DNA of 64,000 bases from an uncultured Lachnospiraceae bacterium (GCA_910587635.1 CAJUNB010000005.1:62001-126000); one strand, 5' to 3'; shown: positions 24,539 through 33,664, counted from the stretch's first letter. Notes: generated by a model not told the origin, from the sequence alone. Program-made: numbers and translations.

Positions 24539-25261
24539 ATGTGGATGAAAGTAACCTATTTATATCACAGCGGTTTTGCTGTGGAGCTGGAGAAACATAT
24601 ATTTGTATTTGATTATATGAAAGGGAAACTGCCGGACTGGGATGGGAGAAAAGAGATTATTTTCTTTGCTTCCCATAAACATCCCGATCACTTTGTCATG
24701 GATATTTTTCAGTGGTTTGGGAAGTATGAAAATCTCCGCTATGTCCTTGGTTCCGATATCAAACTGAGTGACAAGTATCTGGAGTGTAATGGGGTGGATC
24801 CCTGTGTAAAGACTGTGATTACCAATGCGGGCAAGAACCGGACATTGGAACTTGGCGATGTGAAAATAGAGACGCTGCGTTCCACGGACGAAGGAGTGGC
24901 CTTTATTGTCTGTACGGAAGGAAAGACGATTTACCATGCAGGGGATCTGAACTGGTGGCACTGGGAAGGAGAGGCCGATTCCTGGAATACGCAGATGGAG
25001 AAGGACTATAAAAAGGAGATTTCTCTCATAGACGGTCGGCATTTTGACGTGGCCTTTGTGCCGCTGGATCCCCGGCTGGAGTGGGCATACGGCCTGGGGA
25101 TGCAGGAGTTTTTGGAACATACGGATACGGACCATGTTTTCCCCATGCATATGTGGGATGATTATCGAATCATAGACAAGTATAAAAAGAGCGATAAAGG
25201 CAGGCAGTATGCAGATAAAGTGATGGAAATCAGCCGGCCGGGACAGGAGTATGCTCTATGA
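24539..25261 (+). CDS. MBL-fold metallohydrolase
   Basis: 240 residues. Metallo-beta-lactamase fold hydrolase of unknown substrate. 'SHKHPDHF' gives the H-x-H-x-D-H metal motif; 'IYHAGDLNWWHW' supplies the later metal Asp; 'MHMWDDY' near the end supplies the final His. ATG 24539 (or 24545) immediately follows the cdd stop with GGAAGGA upstream; the end overlaps the MutS-like gene by ATGA. Proteins of this type are often annotated as beta-lactamase-like; nothing suggests antibiotic hydrolysis. Confidence 0.8.
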   Translation: MWMKVTYLYHSGFAVELEKHIFVFDYMKGKLPDWDGRKEIIFFASHKHPDHFVMDIFQWFGKYENLRYVLGSDIKLSDKYLECNGVDPCVKTVITNAGKNRTLELGDVKIETLRSTDEGVAFIVCTEGKTIYHAGDLNWWHWEGEADSWNTQMEKDYKKEISLIDGRHFDVAFVPLDPRLEWAYGLGMQEFLEHTDTDHVFPMHMWDDYRIIDKYKKSDKGRQYADKVMEISRPGQEYAL

Positions 25262-27048
25262 GCTATGGCCTGTTTCTGGCTGTCATAGTGGCAGCTGTTG
25301 TCGCTTTGTTTCTGAAAGGTATATACGAAGAGAGAAAAAAAGAAGCTGCGTTTTTGGAGAGGCTGGCGGCTTCTTACGGAAAAGTGCCCTGGGGATATGA
25401 GAAAAAAGCTCCTTCCCCGGGGCACAAAGGTTCTCATAAAAGTTTTGACAGGAGGAACACTGACAGATACCCGGACGGGTATCTGCAATATCTGTGCCGG
25501 AGAGAGGACAGATTTTTCCTGGATGAGATCACATGGAAAGAGCTGGACATGGAAGCGGTTTTTGCCAGGCTGGATTATACAATGTCCCAGGCGGGGAGAG
25601 AGTATCTGTATGCCATGCTGCACCGTCCGGCACAGAATCAAAAGGATGCGGAGAAATGGGAAAAGGCAGCGTCCTATTTTGCCTCTCACAGCCGGGAGCG
25701 GGTGAAGATACAGGGAATACTGGCAAAGATCGGCCGTGGGAAGGGACTCTCCTGTTATGACTGTCTGGAAGCGGTCAGAGAGGCTCCAAAAGGGAAAGTG
25801 CTGAAAGAATATGCGGCAGATATGGCGTATGTGGCCGGAGTTTTCCTGTTTATGTTAAGTCTGCCGTCAGGCCTTGCTTTCCTTGCTTTTGTCATGGTAT
25901 ACCAGATCGTAACTTATTTTGGAGAAAGGGCTAAAATACTGGCCTGTCTTCTGGGCGTGGCCGGGCTGCTCCGCATGATAAAAGGGGCGGAAGTGTTGTA
26001 TCGCAGTCTGCCGGATGAGATAAGGCAGCAGACGGAACAGGAGCTTGGATTCCAGGGAATGGACTGCTTCCGAAAGCTCCGCTCCCTGAGACGGCATAGT
26101 TTCTGGGTACTGCAGTGTGGCAGGGAGGGCAGCAGTCCTGTTTCTGTATTTGCAGATTATATTCGCATGCTGCTGCATCCCGACGTGATACAGTTTCAAT
26201 TGCTGCGAAATAAAATTCTGTCGCTGGAACCGGAACTGTGGAATGCCTTTGCATTTACGGGATATATGGACGGCAGTATCAGTATCGCCATGTACAGGGG
26301 CTCCCTGGATTATTATAGTATCCCGGCGCTGTATTGCGCAAAGGATGATGACAGGCGAAAAAAGAGCCCCTGCCCGGATACGGACTTTTATGGGGAGGAA
26401 TGTTTTCATCCGCTGTTAGAGATACCGGTGGCAAACAGTATCAGGATGAAGGCAGGGCATGGCATATTGCTTACCGGTTCCAATGCTTCCGGGAAATCCA
26501 CGTTTCTGAAGACGATAGCTGTCAATTTGCTGTTTGCCCAGACAATAGATACGGTCCTTGCCAGGACGTTCCAGGCACCCTTTTGTCGTATTTTTACGGC
26601 GATGCAGGATGACGGCGGCAGTATCCAGAGGGGAGAGAGCAGTTATATGGCGGAAATACTTTCTCTGAAGCGGATTCTGGACGCGGGGAAAGAAATGCAG
26701 GCGCCGGTTTTTTGTTTTATAGATGAAATATTGCGGGGGACAAATACAGTGGAAAGAATCTCTGCATCCACGCAGATATTGAGAAGTATCAGACAACCGG
26801 AAATGTACTGTTTCGCGGCGACTCATGACAGGGAGCTGACAGAGCTTCTGGGCGAATTATATGATAACTATCATTTCACAGAAGAGGTACAGGGAAAAGA
26901 TATTTCTTTTTCGTATCGGCTGCAAAGAGGCAGTGCGGATACGAGTAACGCCATACGACTGCTGGATGTGATGGGATACGACAGGGAAATTGTGGAACAG
27001 GCCATCCGGCAGGCGGAGAATTTTTTGCGGGAAGGGGTTTGGAAATGA
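25258..27048 (+). CDS. Membrane-associated MutS-like ATPase
   Basis: 596 residues. N-terminal hydrophobic segment (4-20), two further membrane segments (about 190-225), then a MutS-type core (helical lever region ~245-380) and ATPase domain: Walker A 'GSNASGKST' at 407-415, Walker B 'CFIDEILRGTNT' near 487, and 'AATHDREL' near 522. The mismatch-recognition domain I of true MutS (with Phe-x-Glu) is absent. Such proteins are known in Firmicutes but their job is not established. ATGA overlap at both ends with neighbours. Confidence 0.8.
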   Translation: MSYGLFLAVIVAAVVALFLKGIYEERKKEAAFLERLAASYGKVPWGYEKKAPSPGHKGSHKSFDRRNTDRYPDGYLQYLCRREDRFFLDEITWKELDMEAVFARLDYTMSQAGREYLYAMLHRPAQNQKDAEKWEKAASYFASHSRERVKIQGILAKIGRGKGLSCYDCLEAVREAPKGKVLKEYAADMAYVAGVFLFMLSLPSGLAFLAFVMVYQIVTYFGERAKILACLLGVAGLLRMIKGAEVLYRSLPDEIRQQTEQELGFQGMDCFRKLRSLRRHSFWVLQCGREGSSPVSVFADYIRMLLHPDVIQFQLLRNKILSLEPELWNAFAFTGYMDGSISIAMYRGSLDYYSIPALYCAKDDDRRKKSPCPDTDFYGEECFHPLLEIPVANSIRMKAGHGILLTGSNASGKSTFLKTIAVNLLFAQTIDTVLARTFQAPFCRIFTAMQDDGGSIQRGESSYMAEILSLKRILDAGKEMQAPVFCFIDEILRGTNTVERISASTQILRSIRQPEMYCFAATHDRELTELLGELYDNYHFTEEVQGKDISFSYRLQRGSADTSNAIRLLDVMGYDREIVEQAIRQAENFLREGVWK

Positions 27049-27521
27049 AAGTGACGATTTATACGGACGGTTCTGCCAGGGGAAATCCCGACGGTCCTGG
27101 CGGCTATGGGACGATACTGCACTATGTGGACCAGAAGGGAACGCTTCACATGAGAGAATACAGCGGCGGCTATCGCAAGACGACGAACAACCGGATGGAG
27201 CTGATGGCTGTCATAGTGGGTCTGGAAGCATTGACAAAGCCCTGTCAGGTGGAGATCGTTTCGGATTCCAAATATGTGACAGACGCCTTCAATAAAAACT
27301 GGGTGAAAGGATGGCTGAAAAAAGGATGGAAAGGGTCTGCAGGGCCCGTGAAAAATGTGGATCTGTGGAAACGACTGCTCTCTGCGGGCCGGCCCCATCA
27401 GGTAACATTCACCTGGGTAAAGGGACATAACGGGCACCCGGAAAATGAACGGTGTGATCAGCTTGCCACAGAGGCGGCGGATGGAGATGCGCTGCTGGAA
27501 GATACAGGCTGTCCTGTCTGA
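27045..27521 (+). CDS. rnhA: Ribonuclease HI
   Basis: 158 residues. Cleaves RNA in RNA-DNA hybrids. Catalytic acids appear in order: Asp in 'IYTDGSARGNPDGPGG', Glu in 'TTNNRMELMAV', Asp in 'IVSDSKYV' and Asp in 'NERCDQLA'; 'WVKGHNGHPENE' holds the conserved His. ATG 27045 overlaps the previous stop (ATGA). The basic handle region ('NWVKGWLKKGWKGS') is present, as in bacterial type 1 enzymes. Confidence 0.92.
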   Translation: MKVTIYTDGSARGNPDGPGGYGTILHYVDQKGTLHMREYSGGYRKTTNNRMELMAVIVGLEALTKPCQVEIVSDSKYVTDAFNKNWVKGWLKKGWKGSAGPVKNVDLWKRLLSAGRPHQVTFTWVKGHNGHPENERCDQLATEAADGDALLEDTGCPV

Positions 27522-27566
27522 TTGTTCTGGGTATTACATTTTTCCAGGAGAATGTGTCAGGGACGA

Positions 27567-27595
27567 TTGCTTTTTTAAAAAATATTAGTTATAAT
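27567..27595 (+). promoter_or_regulatory. Promoter for small membrane protein gene
   Basis: TTGCTT (27567-27572), 17-base spacer, TATAAT (27590-27595), in an AT-rich gap after rnhA. The ATG of the next gene lies about 58 bases downstream. Confidence 0.7.
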
Positions 27596-27653
27596 AAATG
27601 AAATATTTAGATTCTAAATACTGGTGGTCAGGAAAGAAAAGGCGGGAAGAACA

Positions 27654-27821
27654 ATGGAAAATCTAAGTGCATTTTTAGGTTATTTTTTATCGTATCTGAT
27701 TCTGTTTGCGGTATTTGCAGTGCTCGTAGTGGTAGCCTGCATTGTAGGAGTGAAGTGGAGAAAGTCAAAAGATGCAAAGGCCGCTCTTGCGGGGGGCAGT
27801 GATGCCGGGGCAGAGGAATAG
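27654..27821 (+). CDS. Small single-pass membrane protein
   Basis: 55 residues: a hydrophobic segment (about 8-33) and a short basic then Ala/Gly/Glu tail. ATG 27654 chosen with a GGGAAG site upstream. Has its own promoter and a terminator downstream, so it is a monocistronic gene. No family recognised. Confidence 0.6.
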   Translation: MENLSAFLGYFLSYLILFAVFAVLVVVACIVGVKWRKSKDAKAALAGGSDAGAEE

Positions 27822-27869
27822 TGCATTTTATATTCGAGTAAAAATCATGGAATCAGGCTATGGTGAGGG

Positions 27870-27904
27870 AAAGCGTTTATTGGAAGAAAATCAATGAACG
27901 CTTT
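27870..27904 (+). terminator. Terminator after small membrane protein gene
   Basis: AAAGCGTT (27870-27877) pairs with AACGCTTT (27897-27904), followed by TGTCATT. The rest of the gap to 28055 holds short inverted repeats (GCAC/GTGC at 27959-27970, CACCG/CGGTG at 27970-27987) and a 16-base copy of the repeat found at 41401. Confidence 0.5.
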
Positions 27905-28022
27905 TGTCATTCCCTATACGATAAAAATAGAAATGCGCAGTTCGCGGAGAGGAAAATTGCACTAAAGTGCACCGATCGTGCGCGGTGAATCGCAGGGACG
28001 CAATTCTTTTTTATGGAAAGGA

Positions 28023-28038
28023 TACCCTCAGTGGACAA
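28023..28038 (+). repeat. Copy of the TACCCTCAGTGGACAA repeat
   Basis: Sixteen bases identical to 41401-41416. Here the motif is bracketed by TACCCT and AGGGTA (28023-28044), making a short imperfect hairpin just before the ribosome binding site of the UDG-like gene. See the longer palindromic copy at 41402-41454. Confidence 0.55.
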
Positions 28039-28055
28039 AGGGTAAGGATATAAAT

Positions 28056-28649
28056 ATGAACATGAAACGAGAACTTGAAATGAAGTTGGGTAAAGCAAAT
28101 GGTATCTATCTAAACGATATTGAGATTGACCCATTCACGATTAAGACAGTTATGATAAATGAAGTTGTACCGTCTGATCCCTTACAGGATTTTTATGGAG
28201 CTTCCGACGCTGATTATATGAAAACAACGATACCTCTTTTTCAGGGGGCGGGAACAGAGGTTAGTTCGATACAAGATATATTACAAATGGGCATCTATAT
28301 TACAAATGCTGTAAAAACCCCAAAGACAGAATATGCCATTGATAAAAGCAGTATAGAAAATAGTTTACCTTATTTAGAAGCGGAGCTTTCTCTGCTCCCC
28401 AATTTAAAAGTTATTATGCTTATGGGTGATGTTGCAAAGAAAGCCTTTAACATGATTACGAAAAAATCAACAAAGAAAAATGCCATTCCCGCTGTTTCCA
28501 CCTATAAATTGCGAAACAGTGAAATTTATTATGAAGGTATTCGGATAATGCCGTCATACATAATGACAGGGGGAAACATTTTAATCGAAAAGTCAAAAGT
28601 AACAATGGCAACCGAAGACATTGCAACTATGTTGGAAATAATCAAGTAG
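28056..28649 (+). CDS. Uracil-DNA-glycosylase-superfamily-like protein
   Basis: 197 residues from ATG 28056. Strand 'KTVMINEVVPSDPLQDFYG' resembles the first UDG-fold motif, 'LPNLKVIMLMGDVAKKAFN' the central strand, and 'IRIMPSYIMTGGN' the position of the last motif (usually H-P-S). The catalytic residues of well-known UDG families cannot be assigned with certainty, and the final His is replaced by Met-Pro-Ser. Possible base-excision protein or a non-enzymatic relative. It precedes the NrdR-controlled nucleotide operon. Confidence 0.6.
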   Translation: MNMKRELEMKLGKANGIYLNDIEIDPFTIKTVMINEVVPSDPLQDFYGASDADYMKTTIPLFQGAGTEVSSIQDILQMGIYITNAVKTPKTEYAIDKSSIENSLPYLEAELSLLPNLKVIMLMGDVAKKAFNMITKKSTKKNAIPAVSTYKLRNSEIYYEGIRIMPSYIMTGGNILIEKSKVTMATEDIATMLEIIK

Positions 28650-28692
28650 AGCCCGTTTTTTTTCATATTTTTACGTCTTGACAGTCTGTGAC

Positions 28693-28730
28693 TTCCTATA
28701 TATACTGGTAGATACCACTATATATAGTGT
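28693..28730 (+). promoter_or_regulatory. Two NrdR-box-like sites upstream of nrdD
   Basis: CCACTATATATAGTGT (28715-28730) is almost exactly the NrdR box consensus (acaCwATATAtwgtGt type), and TTCCTATATATACTGG (28693-28708) is a weaker copy, 22 bases away centre to centre, about two helical turns. NrdR represses ribonucleotide reductase genes when dATP/ATP are ample. About 80 bases separate the sites from the nrdD start. Confidence 0.75.
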
Positions 28731-28810
28731 TTTGAAGTTTGCAGTCTCTATATCATGTTGATGTGGGAAATGCAGGATAAGCAGTGCAGGAAGATTATGG
28801 AGGTCGGAAA

Positions 28811-30997
28811 ATGGGCGCAACGATGGTGGAAAAAGAAGATACAGTGGATTACGGTATGGAATTTCAGCCGAGCAGTCAGACATGGGTCATTAAAAAGGAC
28901 GGTAGCAGAGAGGCTTTTAATGTACAGAAGGTAATCGATGCGGTGGGGAAATCTGCTTACCGTGCACTGACAAAATTCACCGATGAAGAAAAACGACATA
29001 TATGTCAGTATGTCATTGCAAAAGTGGAACAGATGGATACAGATGCAGTGCCCATTCCGGTCATGCACAATATAGTAGAGAGTGCGCTGGAGCAGGTCAA
29101 GCCTATTGTGGCAAAAAGTTATCGGGATTATCGTAACTATAAGCAGGATTTTGTCCGTATGCTGGACGACGTCTATAAAAAGAGCCAGTCTATTATGTAC
29201 ATTGGTGACAAGGAAAACGCCAATACGGATTCGGCGCTCGTTTCTACGAAGAGAAGCCTGATTTTCAATCAGCTGAATAAAGAGCTGTATCAGAAGTTTT
29301 TCATGACGACGGAGGAGATTCAGGCGTGCCGGGACGGCTATATTTATGTACACGATATGTCCGCCAGAAGGGATACGATGAATTGCTGTCTCTTCGATGT
29401 GGAAAGTGTGCTTTCCGGCGGATTTGAGATGGGAAATATATGGTACAATGAGCCGAAGACACTGGATGTGGCTTTTGACGTGATCGGGGATATTGTGCTG
29501 AGTGCGGCGAGTCAGCAGTATGGCGGATTTACTGTTCCCAGTGTGGATCTCATCCTGGAGCCCTATGCGGAAAAATCCTACAAAAAGTTTATACAGAAAT
29601 ACAGAGGTTTGGGCATCGGCAGGGAACGGGCCGAAGAGGAGGCCTATCAGGATGTGGTCAGGGAGTTCGAACAGGGCTTCCAGGGCTGGGAGTATAAATT
29701 TAATACGGTGGCAAGCAGCCGGGGAGATTATCCCTTTATTACGGTGACAGCCGGAACGGGAAGGGGCCGGTTTGCTAAGCTGGCATCCATTTCCATGTTG
29801 AATGTAAGACGGAAGGGACAGGGCAAGGCAGAATACAAAAAGCCGGTATTGTTCCCCAAAATCGTTTTTTTATATGATGAGAATCTTCACGGTCCCGGAA
29901 AAGAGCTGGAAGATGTGTTCGAGGCGGGAGTACAGTGTTCTGCCAAAACGATGTATCCCGACTGGCTTTCTCTGACGGGTAAGGGCTACATTGCCAGCAT
30001 GTACAAACAGTACGGAAAGATTATTTCCCCCATGGGCTGTCGGGCATTTCTGTCGCCCTGGTATGAGAGGGGCGGTATGCATCCGGCAGATGATAAGGAT
30101 GTGCCGGTTTTCGTCGGCCGGTTCAATGTGGGTGCGGTTTCTCTTCATCTCCCGATGATTCTTGCCAAGGCGAGACAGGAAGGAAGAGACTTTTACGAAG
30201 TGCTGGATTATTATCTCAATCTTATACGTCAGCTCCATATCAGAACCTATGCGTATCTGGGAGAGATGCGGGCCTCTACCAATCCCCTTGCCTATTGCGA
30301 AGGCGGGTTCCTTGGTGGCCATTTAAAGCTCAGCGATAAGATCAAACCCATTTTAAAGTCTGCCACGGCATCCTTCGGTATTACCGCTTTCAATGAACTG
30401 CAGGAACTTTATAATGGAAAGTCACTTGTGGAAGACGGCCAGTTTGCATTGGAAGTGCTGGAATATATCAATAAGAAAATCAATGAGTTTAAAGAAGAAG
30501 ATGGCAATCTGTATGCGATCTACGGGACTCCGGCAGAGAATCTGTGCGGCCTTCAGGTAAAACAATTCCGGGAAAAGTATGGAATTGTGGAAGGAGTTTC
30601 TGACAGAGAGTACGTGAGCAACAGCTTCCACTGTCATGTGACAGAGGATATTACACCTATCGAAAAGCAGGACAAGGAATACCGTTTTTGGGAATTGTCC
30701 AACGGCGGTAAAATTCAGTATGTCAAATATCCCATTGATTATAATATAGAAGCGATTAAGACATTGATTCACAGAGCTATGGACATGGGATTTTATGAAG
30801 GTGTCAATCTGTCGCTGGCGTACTGTGACGACTGTGGACATCAGGAGCTGGAAATGGATGTATGTCCAAAGTGCGGCAGCCGTAATCTGACAAAGATCGA
30901 TCGTATGAACGGCTATTTGTCCTATTCCCGCGTCCATGGAGATACCCGTCTGAATGATGCGAAAATGGCGGAGATAGCCGACAGAATCAGTATGTGA
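28811..30997 (+). CDS. nrdD: Anaerobic (class III) ribonucleoside-triphosphate reductase
   Basis: 728 residues. Makes dNTPs from NTPs without oxygen by a glycyl radical. The N-terminal ~100 residues form an ATP-cone allosteric domain ('VIKKDGSREAFNVQKVIDAVGKSAYRA'). The catalytic core includes 'MSARRDTMNCCLFDVE' and 'GTPAENLCGLQ'. Near the C-terminus four Cys ('YCDDCGHQE...VCPKCGSRN') bind zinc, followed by 'RMNGYLSYSRV', with the radical Gly. Start ATG 28811 with GGAGGT (28799-28804) upstream. Activated by NrdG encoded next. Confidence 0.95.
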   Translation: MGATMVEKEDTVDYGMEFQPSSQTWVIKKDGSREAFNVQKVIDAVGKSAYRALTKFTDEEKRHICQYVIAKVEQMDTDAVPIPVMHNIVESALEQVKPIVAKSYRDYRNYKQDFVRMLDDVYKKSQSIMYIGDKENANTDSALVSTKRSLIFNQLNKELYQKFFMTTEEIQACRDGYIYVHDMSARRDTMNCCLFDVESVLSGGFEMGNIWYNEPKTLDVAFDVIGDIVLSAASQQYGGFTVPSVDLILEPYAEKSYKKFIQKYRGLGIGRERAEEEAYQDVVREFEQGFQGWEYKFNTVASSRGDYPFITVTAGTGRGRFAKLASISMLNVRRKGQGKAEYKKPVLFPKIVFLYDENLHGPGKELEDVFEAGVQCSAKTMYPDWLSLTGKGYIASMYKQYGKIISPMGCRAFLSPWYERGGMHPADDKDVPVFVGRFNVGAVSLHLPMILAKARQEGRDFYEVLDYYLNLIRQLHIRTYAYLGEMRASTNPLAYCEGGFLGGHLKLSDKIKPILKSATASFGITAFNELQELYNGKSLVEDGQFALEVLEYINKKINEFKEEDGNLYAIYGTPAENLCGLQVKQFREKYGIVEGVSDREYVSNSFHCHVTEDITPIEKQDKEYRFWELSNGGKIQYVKYPIDYNIEAIKTLIHRAMDMGFYEGVNLSLAYCDDCGHQELEMDVCPKCGSRNLTKIDRMNGYLSYSRVHGDTRLNDAKMAEIADRISM

Positions 30998-31013
30998 GCG
31001 GGGAGAGAGGACA

Positions 31014-31523
31014 ATGCGGTATCATAATATAACGAAGGACGACATGCTCAATGGTGATGGGCTTCGGGTAGTCCTCTGGCTGTCTGGCTGTATGCACTGC
31101 TGTAAAGGGTGTCATAATCCATTGACATGGGATGCCAATGGGGGACTGCTTTTTGACGAAGCAGCCAGAGAGGAGATTTATGAGCAACTGGATAAACCCT
31201 ATATCTCCGGTGTCACTTTTTCCGGTGGCGACCCACTCCATCCGGCCAATCGTGCAGATGTACGGAAACTGATGGGAGAGATCAAAGGGAAATATCCCGA
31301 TAAGACAATATGGCTCTATACGGGGGATTCCTGGGAAAATTTGTTGCAGGAATCCATGTTACAGTATATTGATGTGCTGGTGGACGGAGAGTTTGTCATA
31401 GAGGAAAAAGACCCGAGGCTTTTATGGAAGGGAAGTAAAAACCAGAGGGTCATCGATGTGAAAAAGAGCCTGGAGAAAGAGGACAGTATTGTACCGGTGC
31501 TGCATTGCGGGGACTACGCCTGA
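31014..31523 (+). CDS. nrdG: Anaerobic ribonucleotide reductase activating protein
   Basis: 169 residues. Radical SAM activase that installs the glycyl radical on NrdD. 'LSGCMHCCKGCHNPLTW' carries the iron-sulfur Cys set, 'VTFSGGDPLHPANR' the SAM-binding GGDP and 'VLVDGEFVIEEKDP' the later conserved strand. It starts 16 bases after nrdD with GGGGAGAGAGG upstream. Confidence 0.95.
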   Translation: MRYHNITKDDMLNGDGLRVVLWLSGCMHCCKGCHNPLTWDANGGLLFDEAAREEIYEQLDKPYISGVTFSGGDPLHPANRADVRKLMGEIKGKYPDKTIWLYTGDSWENLLQESMLQYIDVLVDGEFVIEEKDPRLLWKGSKNQRVIDVKKSLEKEDSIVPVLHCGDYA

Positions 31524-31539
31524 GATAGGAGAATTTACG

Positions 31540-32052
31540 ATGAAACGAATTGCAAAATTCCATAAAGTAAGTGAAGAACAGTTTACAAAGGATATACAGG
31601 ATTGTATCCCCGGTTATACAGAATCGGAAATTCATAAAATATATGAGGGAATCAAGTTGCCTGCCAGGGCTACAAAAGGCAGTGCCGGGTATGATTTCCA
31701 TACACCGGTGGCGTTTTCCCTTGGGCCGGAAGAGGAAATCAAAATCCCAACTGGCATCCGTGTCGAGATGGAAGAAGGGTGGGTCTTGAGTCTGTATCCC
31801 CGAAGCGGCCTCGGGTTCAAATATCGTCTGCAGCTCAACAATACAGTGGGCATTATTGACAGTGATTATTTTTATTCGGACAATGAAGGTCATATTATGG
31901 CCCGGATCACCAATGATTCCAAAGAGGGAAAAACGCTCAGTCTGGAAATGGGCGTGGGCTTTATGCAGGGTATTTTTCTGGAATATGGTATTACGCAGGA
32001 CGATGATTCAGAGGGTGTCCGCAATGGCGGCTTTGGAAGTACGGGGCAATGA
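31540..32052 (+). CDS. dut: Deoxyuridine triphosphatase
   Basis: 170 residues. Hydrolyses dUTP to dUMP, limiting uracil in DNA and feeding dTMP synthesis. Trimeric dUTPase motifs appear in order: 'RATKGSAGYDF' (1), 'PRSGLGFK' (2), 'NTVGIIDSDY' (3), 'FMQGIFLEYG' (4) and the P-loop-like 'RNGGFGSTG' (5). It follows nrdG by 16 bases and is probably cotranscribed with it. Start ATG 31540 with ATAGGAG upstream. Confidence 0.93.
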   Translation: MKRIAKFHKVSEEQFTKDIQDCIPGYTESEIHKIYEGIKLPARATKGSAGYDFHTPVAFSLGPEEEIKIPTGIRVEMEEGWVLSLYPRSGLGFKYRLQLNNTVGIIDSDYFYSDNEGHIMARITNDSKEGKTLSLEMGVGFMQGIFLEYGITQDDDSEGVRNGGFGSTGQ

Positions 32053-32109
32053 CATCGTTCAAGGTGTGTGTTCCCTGAGAGTAATTTGGATATGTGATCC
32101 GATTGCATG

Positions 32110-32161
32110 AAAAAACTCCTTTTAAGACATACTAAAACAAGGTTGTCTGAAAGGAGTTTTT
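32110..32161 (+). promoter_or_regulatory. Long hairpin spanning dut 3' region and next gene's ribosome binding site
   Basis: AAAAACTCCTTTT (from 32110) pairs with AAAGGAGTTTTT (from 32150), and the inner AGACA (32125-32129) pairs with TGTCT (32145-32149). The 3' arm contains the AAAGGAG used by the SpoVAF-like gene. It can act as a terminator for dut and, in an RNA that reads through, would hide the ribosome binding site. Confidence 0.6.
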
Positions 32162-32164
32162 ATA

Positions 32165-33664
32165 TTGAAAAAGAGACAGAGAAATGAAAGAGCAGACGAA
32201 AGAGGAAAACAGACAGACAGAAAGACACAAATACAGACAGGCAGCGAATCAGCCAGGCAGATGACAGGAAATTTCTCTGATGATATGTCATATATGAAAG
32301 AGGCACTTTCCGTCGGGACAAATTTTGATATTGTGTATCGGGTCATTGAAATAGGAGGCAGGCAGGCCTGCTTTTATTTTATTGACGGTTTCTGTAAAGA
32401 TGAGTTAATGGAGAAGATACTGCAGTATCTGATAGAACTGACAGAGAAGGAAATGTCAGACAATGTGCATGAAATGCTGAAAAAGCATATGCCCTATGTG
32501 GAAGTGGATATGAGCAGCACATGGGAAGCCGTTATCCATAATCTGATGTCGGGTGTCCTGATTTTACTGATCGAAGGGTATGAAAAGGCGATTTTGATCG
32601 ATGCCCGTACCTATCCGGCCAGAAGCGTATCGGAACCGGAAAAGGACAAGGTGCTCCGAGGCTCCAAGGACGGTTTTGTAGAAACGGTAGTATTTAATAC
32701 AGCTCTTATTCGCAGAAGAATCCGCAGTACGGATCTTCGTATGGAAATGATGAGTGCGGGGGAAAGCTCCGAGACAGACATTGTAATCTGCTATATGGAT
32801 TCCAGAGTAGATCATGCCTTTTTGGAAAAAATCAAAGACGGTATTCGCAATATCGAAGTAGATGCATTGACGATGAACCAGGAAAGTCTGGCGGAATGCC
32901 TCTATAAAAGGAGATGGTACAATCCTTTTCCAAAATTTAAGTTTACAGAACGTCCCGATACGGCGGCGGCTCATGTGCTGGAAGGCAACATTGTAATACT
33001 GGTGGACAATTCGCCTTCGGCTATGATTACGCCCACTACTGTATTTGATGTGATCGATGAGGCCGATGATTATTATTTCCCTCCCATTACCGGAACGTAT
33101 CTGCGTTTTTCCAGATTTCTGATCGCTTTTATAACCTATTTTCTGACGCCAACCTATTTACTGCTGATGCAGAATCCTCAGTGGATACCGGCGGGATTTG
33201 ACTTTATCCGCATCCAGGATGAGATGAATCTGCCATTGATCTGGCAGTTCCTTGTATTGGAGCTGGCCATAGACGGTCTGCGGCTGGCGGCAGTCAATAC
33301 ACCCAATATGCTCAGTACCCCTCTCAGTGTTATGGCGGCGCTTGTATTGGGAGAATTTTCTGTGAACAGTGGGTGGTTCAATTCGGAAGTGATGCTCTAT
33401 ATGGCTTTTGTGGCAATCGCCAATTATACCCAGTCCAGCTATGAGCTGGGGTATGCTCTGAAATTTATGAGGATTCTCAATCTGATTGCCACTGCGCTCT
33501 TTGGCATCTGGGGCTATGTGGGAGCGATCCTGATCTGTCTGGTGAGCATCGCCTGCAACAGGACGGTGGCCAATACAAGCTATATCTATCCACTTATACC
33601 GTTCCATGGAAAAGAACTGATGCGGCGGGTATTCCGGCTGCGCCTGCCGGGAGCAAAGCAGTAG
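32165..33664 (+). CDS. SpoVAF-like spore germination protein (GerA family)
   Basis: 499 residues. GerA-family inner-membrane protein of spores; SpoVAF members act with the SpoVA channel during germination. A soluble N-terminal ~300 residues with 'LVDNSPSAMITPTTVFDVIDEADDYYFPPITGTYLRFSRF' leads into five or six membrane segments (about 310-480). The 'FLTPTYLLLMQNPQWIP' loop matches SpoVAF better than GerAA. TTG start at 32165 with AAAGGAG nine bases upstream. No SpoVA genes are adjacent, so it stands alone. Confidence 0.82.
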   Translation: MKKRQRNERADERGKQTDRKTQIQTGSESARQMTGNFSDDMSYMKEALSVGTNFDIVYRVIEIGGRQACFYFIDGFCKDELMEKILQYLIELTEKEMSDNVHEMLKKHMPYVEVDMSSTWEAVIHNLMSGVLILLIEGYEKAILIDARTYPARSVSEPEKDKVLRGSKDGFVETVVFNTALIRRRIRSTDLRMEMMSAGESSETDIVICYMDSRVDHAFLEKIKDGIRNIEVDALTMNQESLAECLYKRRWYNPFPKFKFTERPDTAAAHVLEGNIVILVDNSPSAMITPTTVFDVIDEADDYYFPPITGTYLRFSRFLIAFITYFLTPTYLLLMQNPQWIPAGFDFIRIQDEMNLPLIWQFLVLELAIDGLRLAAVNTPNMLSTPLSVMAALVLGEFSVNSGWFNSEVMLYMAFVAIANYTQSSYELGYALKFMRILNLIATALFGIWGYVGAILICLVSIACNRTVANTSYIYPLIPFHGKELMRRVFRLRLPGAKQ

